Shown: positions 12,101-24,346, counted from the stretch's first letter. The stretch is 64,000 nucleotides of DNA from Leucocoprinus leucothites (GCA_013368445.1 JAACJO010000005.1:2046001-2110000), one strand, 5' to 3'. Notes: generated by a model not told the origin, from the sequence alone. Translations and numbers: made by a program.

Positions 12101-13144
12101 AGCCGCTCTGAATGCCCACCAGTCTTTTCGGTCCTTTGTCCTTCTGTAAGTGAGAAGAGTCTCAGAGCAGTGGGGGGACCACAATTCCTTTGACCTGTTA
12201 GTAATCCATACAGTTTTAGAGTTTGTATTCCATGATTCAGAGAAGATTTGAGAAATAGAGTTAGAGATATTGTTCAGACAAGCAGTAGAATGAATGTTCA
12301 AACAATCAAGAGCTGCTAGATACTCTGAGACCTGGGAAATGAAAGTGGTCTCTTCATCGCTATCTTTTGGCAGTACACGTTTTTTATAATTAATATAATC
12401 TGGGCGAATTGGAAGATCAATGATCAAAGGTGCATGATCTGAAGGCAGTCTCAAATTAATGTCAATAATATGGGGAGTAGAGTTATTGGCACAGAACATT
12501 AGATCGATAACTGAGTTGTTATGATCTCTTATGGGAGAAAAATGGGTTGGAGAGAAATTGGTCAGTGTAGACCTTGTGAGATTGAAGCAGTCCACTAGCT
12601 CTGTTAGAGTTATGGCGGAATGAGGGATATGGGAAACTGAGGGGTCCCACTCAGGAGAGCAACAATTAAAGTCGCCTCCCATATATACAATATTAGGGAT
12701 GTCAATGAAGTTTGTTGAAAGAAAGTTGATCACCAACGAGGACGAATCAGAATATATGTTAAGCAGATGGATATAGTTACCCTGGTTGAATAATCCCAAG
12801 ATTTGTATGTTACGATGGTTAACCCACTCCTGTTGAAGGATGGGTCTCATGCAAAGTAATCGTCTGTGAACATAAGTCAGAGTATGGGGTCGAGGATCGT
12901 TAGACTTAGTAGGGCAGACCATACACAGCCACTCAGGGTGAATAGGAACACCTATGACATCATCCCCTTCAGGGCTAGTTGTAGAGGGTGCTTTTCGGAT
13001 ATGATTCCATGGAGGTTCCTGTAGAAAAAAGATGTCGAAGTCCAGCTTCTTGGACTCAAGAATGGTGTCAACCAGGGCATAAGATTGTCCCATGTTTTGC
13101 GAATAGATACGAACAGAAGAAATAGGATTGTTCTTACCAGACAT
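9198..13144 (-). pseudogene. L ORF2: APE endonuclease, reverse transcriptase, RNase H
   Basis: Starts MSGKNNPISSVRIYSQN just after the ORF1 stop. APE motifs: IYSQN, LQEPPW, MGGDFNCCSPEWD, VIDLMF, LPSDHAPL. RT motifs: FDIAQFFPS (A), VGQGSALSPIL (B), FVDDGLCIS (catalytic, FVDD). RNase H motifs: VVTDASVP, STDAELYSI, LITDCLPAA. A C-terminal CCCGHRLETQHHILCYCP zinc motif is also present. From 13144 to 9572 the reading frame is constant but interrupted by stops (ends at 12095, 11270 and 10817), and the last part shifts frame. It would perform target nicking and cDNA synthesis, but this copy cannot. Confidence 0.9.
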
Positions 13145-13146
13145 AT

Positions 13147-15789
13147 TTAAACTGCAACTCCGCCACCGGAGCAATTGGAATTAGCATGGACAGCATGTGC
13201 AGTGCGTGACTCAGCAGCTTTGTTAGAGTGCCAGGTCCAGTCGAACCTGTTTCTCCAGAAAGGACATTTATTGTTGTTAGCAGCATGATCACCTCTGCAA
13301 TTGAGGCATTTGAAGTTTTCGAGATGAGGACATGGGATGCCATCAGGAGTGGCGTCGCGAGAGGGGTTTGATTTAGGATTGGCCTTGCAGCACCAGGCCA
13401 TGGATCAATGGTTCTCAACGTGATGAGGGCCACCACAGATTTGACAGTGTGTGCCAAGGGCATGACATGCATGGGTGGGATGACCCCAGCGCCAACAATT
13501 CCTACACTGTGCTACACCCGGGTGCATGCTGGTTGCACGAATAGTGCCAATATGATGACTGAAGTTAATAGTTTGGTTGACCAACATCTTGGCCTTGGTA
13601 CCATTTTGGGAGTCCCAGATGTTGAACCACACAACAGCTGTGTCTGACTTAGGGGAGGCTTTCATGACATGAGGACGAGCAGCAAGGATAACATTTTCAA
13701 AAAGCGGTGATTGGCCGAGGGCCTGCTCAATGAAAGCGGGGGAAAGGGGGTTTGAAGAATTGGCTACCTAATAAGGGATGCCAACAATTTTTAGGAAGGA
13801 TTTTGATTGTGGGAGACGGAGCTCAATAGGGATGGTGTCTCCTAATTGCCAGGCTTTCTTCAGCCAAGACTTAATGGTATCGAGGTCAGTGGGAGTGGTG
13901 ACACCCGAGGTGGCAATGGAAATGCCGTTGTATGATTCACGGACCAATTCAATGTGAAGTTTGGATTGAGCGGCAGTAAGACCGCAGTTACAGAATTCAG
14001 CTGCCTTATTGAAGTCTTTAATTCGGTCAGCAATGATGTTTCCCTCAAAAGGGATAAGAACTTGATGACGAGTGGGCCCGTGTGTTGTCATTTTGGGTTT
14101 AGCACATTGAGCGCCTGTGGTTGATGGTTCGGGGGCCTAAGGTTGGGCGCTTCCAAAACCTGCCTTGTACATAGCAAGGACTTTGTCGTAAGATAGTTCA
14201 GAGAAGATGAGTATCATTTCTCGCATCTTAACCCCGTCAATATTGGAGGAGTTAGAAAAGGAAGTCATTGGCTGAACACCCCGTCAGATGGCATCAGCAA
14301 ACAACACATTCTTCTTGTTAAAATGTTCCATAAGGGGTTTGGTGGATAACTTACGGTCAGGAGGGGGAATAGGGGGTGGCATATCAGAGGCATCCTTGGG
14401 GTTAGGTTTTGATGGCTGAGCCTGGCCATCAGAAGAAGGGTGCCCGACTGAATGCTCAAAGTTTCCATTCCCGTTCCTTGGAGTCATGTGATTGGAAGGT
14501 GGAGGAGGGGCCTTGGAGATGCGAATAGGGCCGGCTGGCTTAGAAGATGCAACATCATTCCTTCCCTTCTGGGAGCCTGACACAGACAAAACATCATGTG
14601 TCTTACCAGAAGACAACATGTCATTCTGGGGGAGGGGGAGGGTGCCCTCAGCAGGAGGGGCTTGGTCAATGTTCATGTGGTCATCATCGATATGAGCTGT
14701 AGGGTTAGTTTGCCTAACGATGATGCCAGGCAGAAATAGGGGGGTAGGGATGAGAGACAGAGAGGGTTTATGTGCCTTTTTTCCCTTCCCTTTACCCTTA
14801 GGAGGGGGGGAAGAGTCTGTCATGGGAATATCGGAAGGAGGGCTGTAGTAATGCCTCAATGCTTCAGTGATCATGAGTCTGCTTTTGCTGTTGATGGGTA
14901 AGCGGTCCCATCCTGACTCAAACATAGTGGTGAGCAAACAATAAATTGGTTCCCCCATTTGGGGAAACCTCGGATCTTTCTCACTGGGCCACAATCCAAG
15001 AGCAGTGCGATATTTGAAGAAATTCATAACATATTTAAGCACCTCGAGCACTTTGAAGGCAGCTTCACCGACAATAATGGTTTCTTCGGTGGCTGTGTTT
15101 GATGGATCCTTTAGATCCGGAAGATGTGGCTGTGCAGGTCTGGATCCCTGCAGCTGTGCAGTGATGATGTCAGGTGTGACGTCATTCGTATCAGATAATC
15201 CAGCAAATAAAGTAGCCAGAGTACCGGATGGTACAGCATTTGCTGACTCAGCAGATCCATGGATCACATGAGGCAGCCTTGAGGCAGGTGGGGGTCCAAA
15301 GTACCAACTGGTAGGTACCCCATTTCTGAGAATCCCATCCTCTTGGTCACTCCACACATCCCCACGAGAGTTCAAATTGAGAGGGTCAGGGGGATTTAAC
15401 TCACCTAGGAATCCCTCACCAAAAGGACAGAAGGGAATAGGTGATTTGAAGCCATCATATGCACTCATCGATGCCGTTCTTGAGATGGCTTTAGGTGTAG
15501 TATCCAGTCAATGAGCTTCACAAGCATGAGCTTGCTTGGCACACAATGATGGTGGAGGGGGAGTTCTGAGAGATGAGTGTGACACTGCACATGAAAGTAC
15601 AGTGGGGGCGATGATAGGGGAAGAGGGGGTTGAGCCATCAGACGAATCTGAATCACTCACACCACTTTCCTCTTCATCAGAGCCAGCTCTGGATGGGGTG
15701 GCAGACTTGGCATCATTACGAACAGAGTGCCTAGTCGATTTGATAGAGAGTGCAGGCGATGCAGAGTGGTCACTTGTAGGTTGAGACAT
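13147..15789 (-). pseudogene. L ORF1 with nonsense mutations only
   Basis: All pieces (15789, 15468, 14091, 13665 and 13401 downward) share one frame. Stops are resolved by comparison with the sister L copies: CAA to TAG near 14139, TGG to TAG near 13769, CGA to TGA near 13404. Contents: a Ser/Pro-rich acidic N-terminus, a Lys-rich KGKGKGKKA patch, the core (MTTHGPTRHQVLIPFEGN; VVWFNIWDSQNGTKAK) and three zinc knuckles (CRNCWRWGHPTHAC, CQICGGPHHVENH, CLNCRGDHAANNNKC). The core aligns with the half-LINE ORF1s. Confidence 0.85.
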
Positions 15790-15953
15790 GTGTTTCAGTG
15801 TCAGCGATGTTCATGGGGTCTGAAGACGGTGGAGGGGTACCCTTAAGGTCCACCCAATGTGATGGTGCAGTCATAGCAGTAGTATTTGTAGTCAATGTAG
15901 TAGTAGACACTGTCAAAGAAATTGATGATGGTGGTTAGAGGGAAAGGAGGATG

Positions 15954-16187
15954 CCACATTGTTGTGCTGTAAGGGAAGTCCAAAGGCAAACCCCCCCATC
16001 CTGCCCACACCCGCCGGGGAGCCCTGTCCCCACATCTCATGTATCAACTGCAAGGGTGACCATGCAGCTGATGATCAAAAGTGCCCATTCTGGTACCACT
16101 GGTTTGACTGTGATTGGCTTAGCCATCACAAGGAGGACAATAGGAGGCCCCAGTAGTAGGTCATGTACCTGCTTCAATGCATCTTCC
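15954..16187 (+). repeat. duplicated hD flank (second copy of 8754-8984)
   Basis: The 234 bp right of the L insertion repeat the 231 bp left of it: the zinc-knuckle codons of hD ORF1, the stop and the start of the 3' UTR. They differ by roughly a dozen substitutions, mostly transitions, and a 3-nt indel. It behaves like a very long target-site duplication, or reflects recombination between two hD copies. Confidence 0.75.
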
Positions 16188-16441
16188 AACCCCGTCGGTA
16201 TGTTGCTAGGGCTACATGCATATGTAAGCTTACTGTTAGAGGTCTGTGAGTTGGACTTTTAGTTTCATTTCTTTGTTCTATGCCACATCTCTTTTTTTTT
16301 TTTAAAAAAAAAATCAAAGAATTTATATAGCGGTGCTTGATCGCAGTCCGCTTTCAACTAAATAGTTACAAACAGACGGTACACTATGGCAAGCCAGGGT
16401 ACACGAAGTAGTCGAAGACCGCTTAAGACAAAGACTATATA

Positions 16442-16650
16442 CAGTGGCTCAAAAAACTGTCCCAATGTTTTCGCATTTTGGACATATTTGCTAATACCAG
16501 GGCAGATATATGGCCTAGCATCCTGAAAATATTCACACAGGTACCTTGACATATTGGGCGCATATATTCCCATGATCACATGACCTTGTCCATCAATGAA
16601 TTAATAATGAATTATCGAAAATATCTACTCATTGGGACAGTTTTTTGACC
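16442..16650 (+). repeat. Tc1 left terminal inverted repeat
   Basis: 209 bp. Its outer end (CTCAAAAAACTGTCCCAATG) and its inner end (CATTGGGACAGTTTTTTGA) are inverted copies of each other, so the repeat is itself bounded by a 19-20 bp inverted repeat and looks like a small transposon-like unit. It probably holds two transposase binding sites. Confidence 0.9.
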
Positions 16651-16788
16651 CCCTGTCAGCCTCCCAGTATCTACCTTGTAACATGCCAGGGGAGCATCAG
16701 GGCAGGCGTGGGAGTAATAAACAAGATCATGTGACCTTGGTTGACATGTTGAGATGGCTACAACTGTCTTTCTTCCTGCCACTACATC

Positions 16789-17808
16789 ATGAAAGCTATC
16801 TCCTCTACCCAATACTCCCAAGTCACTTCTCTTCTCAAAGATGGCTATTCCTTGCGCCAGATTGAACATAAAACTGGTCTAGGAAAGTCTACTGTTGGGA
16901 GGATCAAGAAAGAAGTTGATGGGGACAAGGAAAACAACAAGGGAGGACGTCCTTCCAAGCTTTCTCCTCGTGATAAAAAAGCAATAATTCACCAAATAAC
17001 CTCTGGAAAGCTAGATAATGCTGTCCAGGCTACAACTTTCATTAACTCTACTCTGTCTGACCCTGTCACACCCCAAACTGTCAGAAATACCCTTCAGGAT
17101 AATGGATTTCGCTCTGTAACCAAGATCAAACGACCTCTACTCAAAAAGTGACATCGTGAGAAACGCCTTGACTTTGCACATGAACATAGGAATTGGACAG
17201 TGGAGGACTGGAAGAGGGTGTTGTGGACAGATGAAACAAAGATCAACAGGATTGGGTCAGATGGAAAGGTGTATACCTGGAAGGAGAGGGGGGAACCACT
17301 GTCAGATAGGACCACTCTCCCTACTGTCAAACATGGAGGAGGTGGTAACATGATGGTGTGGGGGTGTATGGGGTGGAATGGGGTAGGAAAGCTGATAGAG
17401 GTTCAAGGGAATATGGATGCAGTGCAATACTGCGAGATTTTGGACAATGGGGTGGTGGAAAGCTTTGAAAAGTTGGAGATGGAGGAGGAGGAGAGGATAT
17501 TCCAGCAGGATAATGACCCAAAACACACCTCAAAACTGGGACAACAATGGTTTGTGGACAACAACATTCAAGTTCTACCATGGCCTGCACAATCCCCTGA
17601 CCTAAATCCCATTGAACACCTCTGGACCTACCTGAAGGACCAGCTGAAGGCATATGAAAGACCACCCAAGGGAGTATTTGAATTGTGGGAGAGGCTAGTA
17701 GAGGAGTGGAATAAGATTCCAGCAGAAAGGTGCCAAAGGCTGATAGAAAGCATGCCCAGAAGGATTGAGGCAGTTATCAGGGCAAGAGGAGGTCATACAA
17801 AGTATTGA
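16789..17808 (+). pseudogene. Tc1-type DD34E transposase with one internal stop
   Basis: 339 codons, the normal length for a Tc1 transposase. N-terminal paired-type helix-turn-helix: DGYSLRQIEHKTGLGKSTVGRI (about residues 18-39), then a GGRPSKLSPRDKKAI linker and second HTH. The catalytic part has WTDETK, QQDNDPKHTS and SPDLNPIEHLW. Exactly 34 residues separate the second Asp and the Glu. A TGA at 17149-17151 (codon 121, in the KK-stop-HREKR segment) interrupts an otherwise open frame. Relatives usually have Arg there, so CGA to TGA is the simplest cause. The role would be cut-and-paste transposition in the nucleus. Confidence 0.92.
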
Positions 17809-17825
17809 GTAGGTAGATAACAGAG

Positions 17826-18034
17826 GGTCAAAAAACTGTCCCAATGAGTAGATATTTTCGATAATTCATTATTAATTCATTGATGGACAAGGTCATGTGA
17901 TCATGGGAATATATGCGCCCAATATGTCAAGGTACCTGTGTGAATATTTTCAGGATGCTAGGCCATATATCTGCCCTGGTATTAGCAAATATGTCCAAAA
18001 TGCGAAAACATTGGGACAGTTTTTTGAGCCACTA
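17826..18034 (-). repeat. Tc1 right terminal inverted repeat
   Basis: Inverted partner of the left 209-bp repeat, nearly identical along its length. That argues for a fairly recent arrival despite the nonsense codon in the transposase. It shows the same inverted-ends-within-the-repeat structure. Confidence 0.9.
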
Positions 18035-19209
18035 TACAATTAGTCCAGCAACATAGAGAAGACTCGATAGAGACTATAAAACAAGGTGTTATACACAGAG
18101 ATCAGACTCAAAGGAAAAAAGAAGAGATGAAATAAAAGAATATAGTTCACCTTCATTAGGTTTGGTGGGCACAGGAGCTTGAGGTGGCAGTGGATGTGTG
18201 TCGTGATTGGTGAAGGCAAAGGCAGCTGGGTTCTTTTTCAAGAACTCGATGAGGAACTCATACTAGGGGAAAGTGCATTGCACCCATTGAGTGCAGATGG
18301 GATAGAGAGGGCAGTAGCATAGAATATGATGTCATGTTTCTAGGCAATGACCACAGCAACAGGATTTGGGCTTGAGAGGGAAGAACCTCTCACGATAAGC
18401 TCCAATTGGAGCATGGTTGAGGATAGCATGAGTCATGCATGCACATAGTGATGGTGACTCATTGGCTAGAGGAAGCCAGGTGCCCCCTTTGATGTAGGTG
18501 GGGGTGAGGAACTTGTGATTCTTTTTTGAAAGAAGGGAACCGTTGCCGCGGTACTTCTTCTTCCAGAATGTAGACTCCCAGGATTTCTGGTAGTTGTTGG
18601 TGGCTTTGCATCACAAGACATTGAGGGTGGCACCTGTATAAGGAGGGGTGTGGATGCGTGTGGTGGTGACATCATTGTGGACTTTAAGGTGGGGCTTCCA
18701 ATGCCACTTGGATGGAACGTCCCAGAAGTCAATGGAGCGAGATGGTTTGGCAGTTAGCCAGTCAGATAGAAGTCGACAAACTTAGATGGATTGTGACTGG
18801 CTCGAGTGGATGGAAGGATCAACTGCCAGCTTGGCTGCTGGAAGACAGTTGGTGATGAGGATAATGTGGTCGCACTGGAGGGAGATGGCTTTGGTGATAC
18901 CAATATGGATGGAATACAGTTCAGCATCTGTGGAAGATGCCTGGCCGCTTGCCTGTTTTGCATGGGACACTTGTCGTCCACTGCGATATAAGTGTGCCAC
19001 TGAAACCACCTGAAGGGAACCTACAAGGGGAACAGAAGCATCAGCAACAACTGATATACAGTTATAATCAGAAGATGAGGAAGAGAAGACAGAATCGAGA
19101 GATAATACATGTTTATACATCTCGTGCTTGTCTGAGCGATTACAAGGATGAAAATGAATAGAATCGGAAAAGATATCCATGAGATGAGACCCAGGCTTGG
19201 ATTCAGGAG

Positions 19210-21498
19210 TTTTTTTTTTATTTTTTTTTTTAGTCAATGCGACCCCTCTGGGGTCGCAAATTTATAACGCAGTGCGCGATAGCAGTCCGCACCCAACTAC
19301 TACAACATGCAGAAAGTACCGCTACCAACTACACATCTACATAGCTAGGTATAAATACAAGTCCAAAGTCTGCCTAGTACAAACGACATCTTCATGCAGT
19401 GGTACATAGTTTGAAATGAAAGCATACTACAATACAAGTCAGGCTGTTCTGTTTTACCGGCAGATGGAAGTGCATGGCATGGATCTCCAGGGCCCACCAC
19501 ACACAGCGCGGGGGCAGACAATGCGACCTGTAGGGAAGAGAACCCTACAGACACGACCAAGTGGCATCGCGGCGATGGTTTTCAAGCCAAAGCCAGTCAA
19601 ACCGGTGTCACCAGAATGGGCATTTGCGATCGTCAGCTGCATGCGACTTGGCGCAGTTGACGCACTTGATATGAGGACAGGGATCCTCAGTGGTGGTGGG
19701 TGGGATAGGGGGATTTGCCTTCGGACTCCCCTTACAACAGCTCGAGTGGGAGCGGTGGTTCTTAGTACAATGAGGACTGCCGCAGGCGGCACATTGCAAT
19801 GCATGGGTGCAGCACAATGAGGTAGAATACCCCCAGCGCCAGCAACACTGACACTGTGGACTGCCTGGGTGAGCGTGTGCAGCCCAGATGACAGACTGGA
19901 CACCCTCGAAGTGGAGGTACTTGCCCAGGAGCTTCTTGGCGCTCGCTCCTGATTGAGAGTCCCAGAGGTCGAACCAGACGGTGGTGGTGTCGGCTCTGGT
20001 GGAGTTGCGCATGATACACACGGAGGAAACATCTGCAAAAATGTCCTTGAAGGCAGACAATCGCATGCAGTCAGTCACGTGATTTGGCGTGATGCAGACA
20101 CCGTTCACGAAGTAAGGGACATCGAGGACCTTCAGGTAGGACCTCGACCTGGGGCAGCGCATCTTGATCACAAAGGGGGCAGTGAAGACAGAGGAGATGG
20201 AGGACTCAATGACATCACAGTTGGCATCAGAGGGAATGGAGAAGGTGTGCAGCGCGATCATGCTGTATGCCTTGGTGATGTTCTCCACATGCAAGATCGA
20301 CTTGGCACAGGAGAGGGAGTCGTTGAGAAGGCACATGGCCTTGTGGTGGAGATAAGTGACTTCATCGGCACTGCTGACAAAGTCAAGGAAGAGTTGGTGG
20401 CGGGTAGGGCCCGCAGTTGTCATGTGCGGCTTCTGAATGGCGGGAGCGGCGGCTTGGGCAGCCTGATGCATAGCAGTGATGCGATCAGGGTCGAGATCGG
20501 GGTGGGACTGCGCTAACTTGATAAGTGATGCAACCCCGGCAGGACGGGCTGCCTCGGTGAAGGACTTCTTGACCAAGGTGGGAGGAGGGGGTGGCTTGGT
20601 GGGCACTCGCTGGGCTTGGCCATCAGACCTAACCCTAGCTTGGGGGGGCCACTAGTGCACGCTTTGGCAGGCACTTGCTTGGGTGGTAAAGTGGGACGGG
20701 CTGGGGTGGGCTGATGATCCGAGGGCGTTTGTTTGGGCATATCAGGTTCACCCATGCTAATGTCACGTGGACCCGCTTTGTCAGCAGATCTGCGGGACAA
20801 CTCGTGGTTGCCATGTGGTTGATTAGGGCTGGTCGAAAGGCCCCCAGAGCAGAGGAAGGAGTCAACCGTGGGCCACCCCTGCTTCTGTAGAACCGAGGAG
20901 AGTGGGGTATCATCCCAGCCTCTCCTCCTGAATTCCCATAGGCTCCCGACAAGGTAGAGAGCAAACGAGCATTGGGCCGTGTCGGTCATGACAGCAGCAG
21001 GATCAAGATTTGAGAACCATCTCCCAAATTGACAAAGACCTTCATAGGCGGCAATGGCCTCCTCCTCCAAGTCAGGTCCGACGGAAGAGGGAGCAGAGAG
21101 GCCAGCCCGGGGTGCAAGAGAGCCACTGGAGGTGGCGGTGGAAGGACCTGCGGGGCTCAAGGCCACCGGAGGTTGAGTAGTAGGCACGAGGGACGGAACG
21201 TCACCAGGCACTGGGCGAGGAGGTGACTCAGAGTCAGCCTCAGGGGGAATGGACTGAGGTCCAGAGAAGCCACGGATGTTGTGCAGGTTGTCGTATGGGT
21301 CGAGATGTTCGTCCTCAGACATCTCGGTGATGTTGAGCTCGTCATCAGAGGCGTTGGCAGACTCGGTTGTTTGGTGTATAGCCTGTTTGGCTTTGGACTT
21401 TCGTTTACCCATGTGGGATAGGTAGAATACAATGTGTAACTAGATGTCTAATCAAACACCAACTTTCGATGGTGGTGGTAAGAGGTCAAGGAGGGATG
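19210..21498 (-). mobile_element. full-length half-LINE hB with 13-bp TSD
   Basis: 2289 bp from poly(T) (19210, interrupted by A residues) to the 5' terminus CATCCCTCCTTGACC at 21498. TSD TTGGATTCAGGAG occurs at 19197-19209 and 21499-21511. Content: hB leader, ORF1, 3' UTR, GACTGC...GCACTGC tail motif and a GCGACCCC/GGGGTCGC hairpin. There is no room for an ORF2, which shows directly that the compact form is a real insertion unit and not a deletion product of this copy alone. Confidence 0.93.
19545..21412 (-). pseudogene. hB ORF1, frameshifted
   Basis: Starts MGKRKSKAKQAIHQTTESA at 21412 and stays open for 299 codons to 20513. The remainder, with the conserved core (MTTAGPTRHQLFLDF; VWFDLWDSQSGAS) and zinc knuckles (CQCCWRWGYSTSLC, CAACGSPHCTKNH, CVNCAKSHAADDRKC), continues from about 20606 in another frame, so one indel lies in the basic linker near 20.6 kb. 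Near the end a CGA has become TGA (after KCPFW at about 19608). Confidence 0.85.
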
Positions 21499-24346
21499 TT
21501 GGATTCAGGAGTGAAGGGAGAAAAGGGATGAGAAAGATGAGAAAGAGATCTATCTACATCAAGAATAGGGCCTTTGACCTTAGCTTTTTTGGCTGGAGTA
21601 AGAAGGCGAAGAGATTGGGGATGAGGGAAAGAATCAAGAGAAAAACAGTCTGACAAAAGAGAATGTAATCCATAATTAGAAGGTAAAGTAGAAACTCGGT
21701 ACGAAGAACAAATCGCTAATTTATGAAGATGGAGGTGAATTGGGATAAGACTGGCGATGCTTTCGACGCCACTAGAAGGAGAGGTGCAGAAGGCACCAGT
21801 GATCCAGAGATCTGCGTGCCTTTGCATGGAGGATAAGGACTTGAGGAGTGCTTTATTGTGAGCACCCTCATAATACCAGAGGCGATAGCCATACATTGCC
21901 ACAGGGATGATGCATGATCTATACAGGAGTCATTTTTGAAGGGGGAGGAGACCTCGGGTTGAGTTACCTAGCATACCCATAGCTTTTACTGTGGATAATG
22001 CTTTGGTAGAGTAGTATTGAACATGCTCTTGAAATGAGAGTTGTCGGTCAAAATAAAAGCCCAGGTACCACCAAAAGTGTTTTGGATGAAGAAGAGGGCC
22101 ACTGACGTTAGAAAGGTCAAGTGGGGGATTGGAGTCATTGTGATGTTGAGAGAAATGGAAGACCTCAGATTTATTGTGTTTGACAACTAACCCAAGGTCA
22201 GTGCATATGGAATTAATGATGGAGTATGCTGATTTAAGGAAAGAAATAGTGTCAGTGTAGTTCTTTGCTTGGGATATACAAAGCCCATCATCAACAAAGG
22301 ATAAGAGAGAGGAGGGGATGGATTGTAAACAGGCACATTGGTCAAACATGAACATAAGAGGTGCTAAGTAGAGCACTGACAATATGGGTGATAGAGTGGA
22401 ACCTTGCCCTACACCAACATCTGTGTCATAGGCATCAGACAAGAAAGTGTTCCACATAAATTGGGTGGATCGACCTATAAGGTAGTGAGAAAAGAAATCC
22501 ACAAGTTCTGGGGTGAACCCCTGGCATCGTAGGATATTAGTAAGAATTTCGTGGTTGAGGGAGGGGAAGAATTGGGCGATATCAAAGGCACAGACACTGG
22601 TGATCATACCTTTGGCCTATCCAGCCCGAATGATATGAGTAAGGAAGACTTCTGCGTCCTCAGTGGAATGTTGGATAACTCCCCCCATCTGGTTGGGGTG
22701 AAGAGCACCTGAGGATACTGCCTCAAATTGCATGCAACAAGCAATCATCTTCTCGATAAATTTACCTAAAGTGTTTAGTAGGACAATGGGATGAAACACT
22801 TTAGGAGTGTCATAGGCCAGTTTGTTTGGCTTGGAAATGATGATAGAGACCAAATCTTTGAAGTGACTCAGCCAGTGAGAAAGATGTATGCATGCATTAG
22901 CAATGAGTAAAATGTTTTTGAGACATTTGTCATGAGCAACAATTGATTTTAGATGTTTCCAGGAGACGTGATCAGGTCCAGGTGCTGAGGAGTTAGTACA
23001 CAAAGAAAGAGATTCAGTGAGTTCAAGGGCAGAGAAGTTAGCCCAGGAGCGGGGAGGGAGGGATTTCATTTCATTTAAAATCTGTGGGCTTACCAGTCTT
23101 CCAGAAGTGGAGTTGTATGATGAATGAAGTGCATTCCATAGGTCTGGGAGATCATTGCAAGGTTGTCCTTGAAATTGAATGCCCTCAATAGCAGAGAGCT
23201 TTCATTGTTTGACTCATTCCATGAGGTCCCAGGGTCGTTTGTTGGTTGATGTGATTTCGTGAATACATTCATCAAAGAAAGAGCATTTGGCGGCTTGGAT
23301 AGCCTTTCTGAATGCTCGCCAGTCTTTCTGATCTTTTGTTCTTCTGTAAATGAGTAATGTCTCAGAGCAGTGGGGAGTCCACCATTCTTTCAATCAGTTA
23401 GTAATCCATACTACTTTAGAGTTCAAATTCCATGAATCAGATAATATGTGAGACAAAGAATTAGAAATATCATCCAGGCATGAGATGGAATGAATGTTTG
23501 AACAATCAAGAGCTGCTAGATGCTCTGAGACCTGAGAAGTGAAAGCGGCCTCTTCATCGCTATCTCTAGGCAATACATGCTTTTTGTAATTAATATAATC
23601 CAGGCAGATAGGGAGGTCAATGATTAAAGGTGTATGATCCGAAGGCAGTCTTGAATTTGCATCAATGACATGGGGAGTGGAATTGTTAGCGCAAAAGATG
23701 AGATTGATAACTGAATTGTCATGATTTTCAATAGAAGAGAAATGGATTGGAGAGAATGCAGTTGGTATCAACCTAGTGAGATTGAAACAATCCACTAACT
23801 CTGTTAGAGTTGTCGCAGATTGAGGGGTATGGGTAGCTAAGGGATCCCATTCTGGAGAACAACAGTTGAAGTCACCTCCCATATACATGATATTGGGAAT
23901 GTCAATGAAGTTTGTTGAAAGAAAGTTTATCGCCAAAGATGACAAGTCAGAGTATATGTTGAGAAAATGAATATAATTACCCTGGTTAAATAGTCCTAAG
24001 ACTTGGATATCACAGTGATTAACCCACTCCTGTCTAAGGATAGGTCTCATACAAAGTAGTTGTCTGTGAATATAAGTCAAAGTATGGGGGCATGGATCAT
24101 TGAGCTTGGTAGGGTGAACCATACATAGCCACTTGGGGTGGATAGGAGCACCTATGACATCATCTCCTTCAGGGTTAGTCATAGAGGGTGCTTTGCAGAT
24201 GTGATTCTACGGGGGTTCCTGTAGGAAAATAATATCAAAGTCCAGCTTTTTGGACTCAAGAATGGTATCAACCAGAACATAGGAATGTCCAACATTTTGT
24301 GAATAGATACGGATGGATGAAATAATATTTTTCTTACCAGACATAT

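Larger units (their letters stand above)
8985..15953 (-). mobile_element. full-length L LINE (autonomous type), decayed
   Basis: Poly(T) at 8985-9007 is the 3' end. The 5' terminus at 15953 reads CATCCTCCTTTCCCTC on the minus strand. It contains ORF1 (about 15.8 to 13.15 kb) and ORF2 (13144 to about 9198) with 3' UTR, about 6.97 kb in all, and nothing is nested inside it. It interrupts hD. Instead of a short TSD, about 231 bp of hD is repeated on both sides. Confidence 0.9.
6651..16291 (+). mobile_element. half-LINE hD, interrupted by a solo LTR and a full-length L
   Basis: The 5' terminus CATCCCTCCTTGACC is at 6651. The leader resembles hA (CTATTCATTGG) but then diverges. Segments are 6651-7292, 7536-8984 and 15954-16291. 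ORF1 ends at 8953 and the following 3' UTR shows no ORF2, so this is again ORF1-only. Its own poly(A) is not visible because another L poly(T) starts at 16292. The first 234 bp after the L (15954-16187) repeat 8754-8984. Confidence 0.75.
16442..18034 (+). mobile_element. Tc1/mariner-type DNA transposon
   Basis: 1593 bp bounded by 209-bp near-perfect terminal inverted repeats starting CAGTGGCTCAAAAAAC and inserted at a TA (16440-16441 and 18035-18036). The only visible terminal difference is a G-to-A at the last base of the right end. It carries one transposase frame. It lies in the 3' UTR of the L element and rejoins it perfectly (AAGACTATA / CAATTAGTCCAGC). Confidence 0.95.
18089..24344 (-). 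pseudogene. L ORF2 (APE-RT-RNase H), interrupted
   Basis: Begins at 24344 after the conserved TTTAAATATG junction. Endonuclease motifs (MYMGGDFNCCSPEWD, SRLPSDHTPL), RT motifs (FDIAQFFPSLNHEI, VGQGSTLSPILS, FVDDGLCIS) and RNase H motifs (VVADASVP, STDAELYSI, LITNCLPAA) are recognisable. In the last, the Asp seen in other copies is Asn. The pieces 24182-23394, 23069-22617, 22607-21930 and 21902-21486 share one frame and are separated by stops. An hB half-LINE (19210-21498) is inserted near the RT/RNase H linker. Non-functional. Confidence 0.88.
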
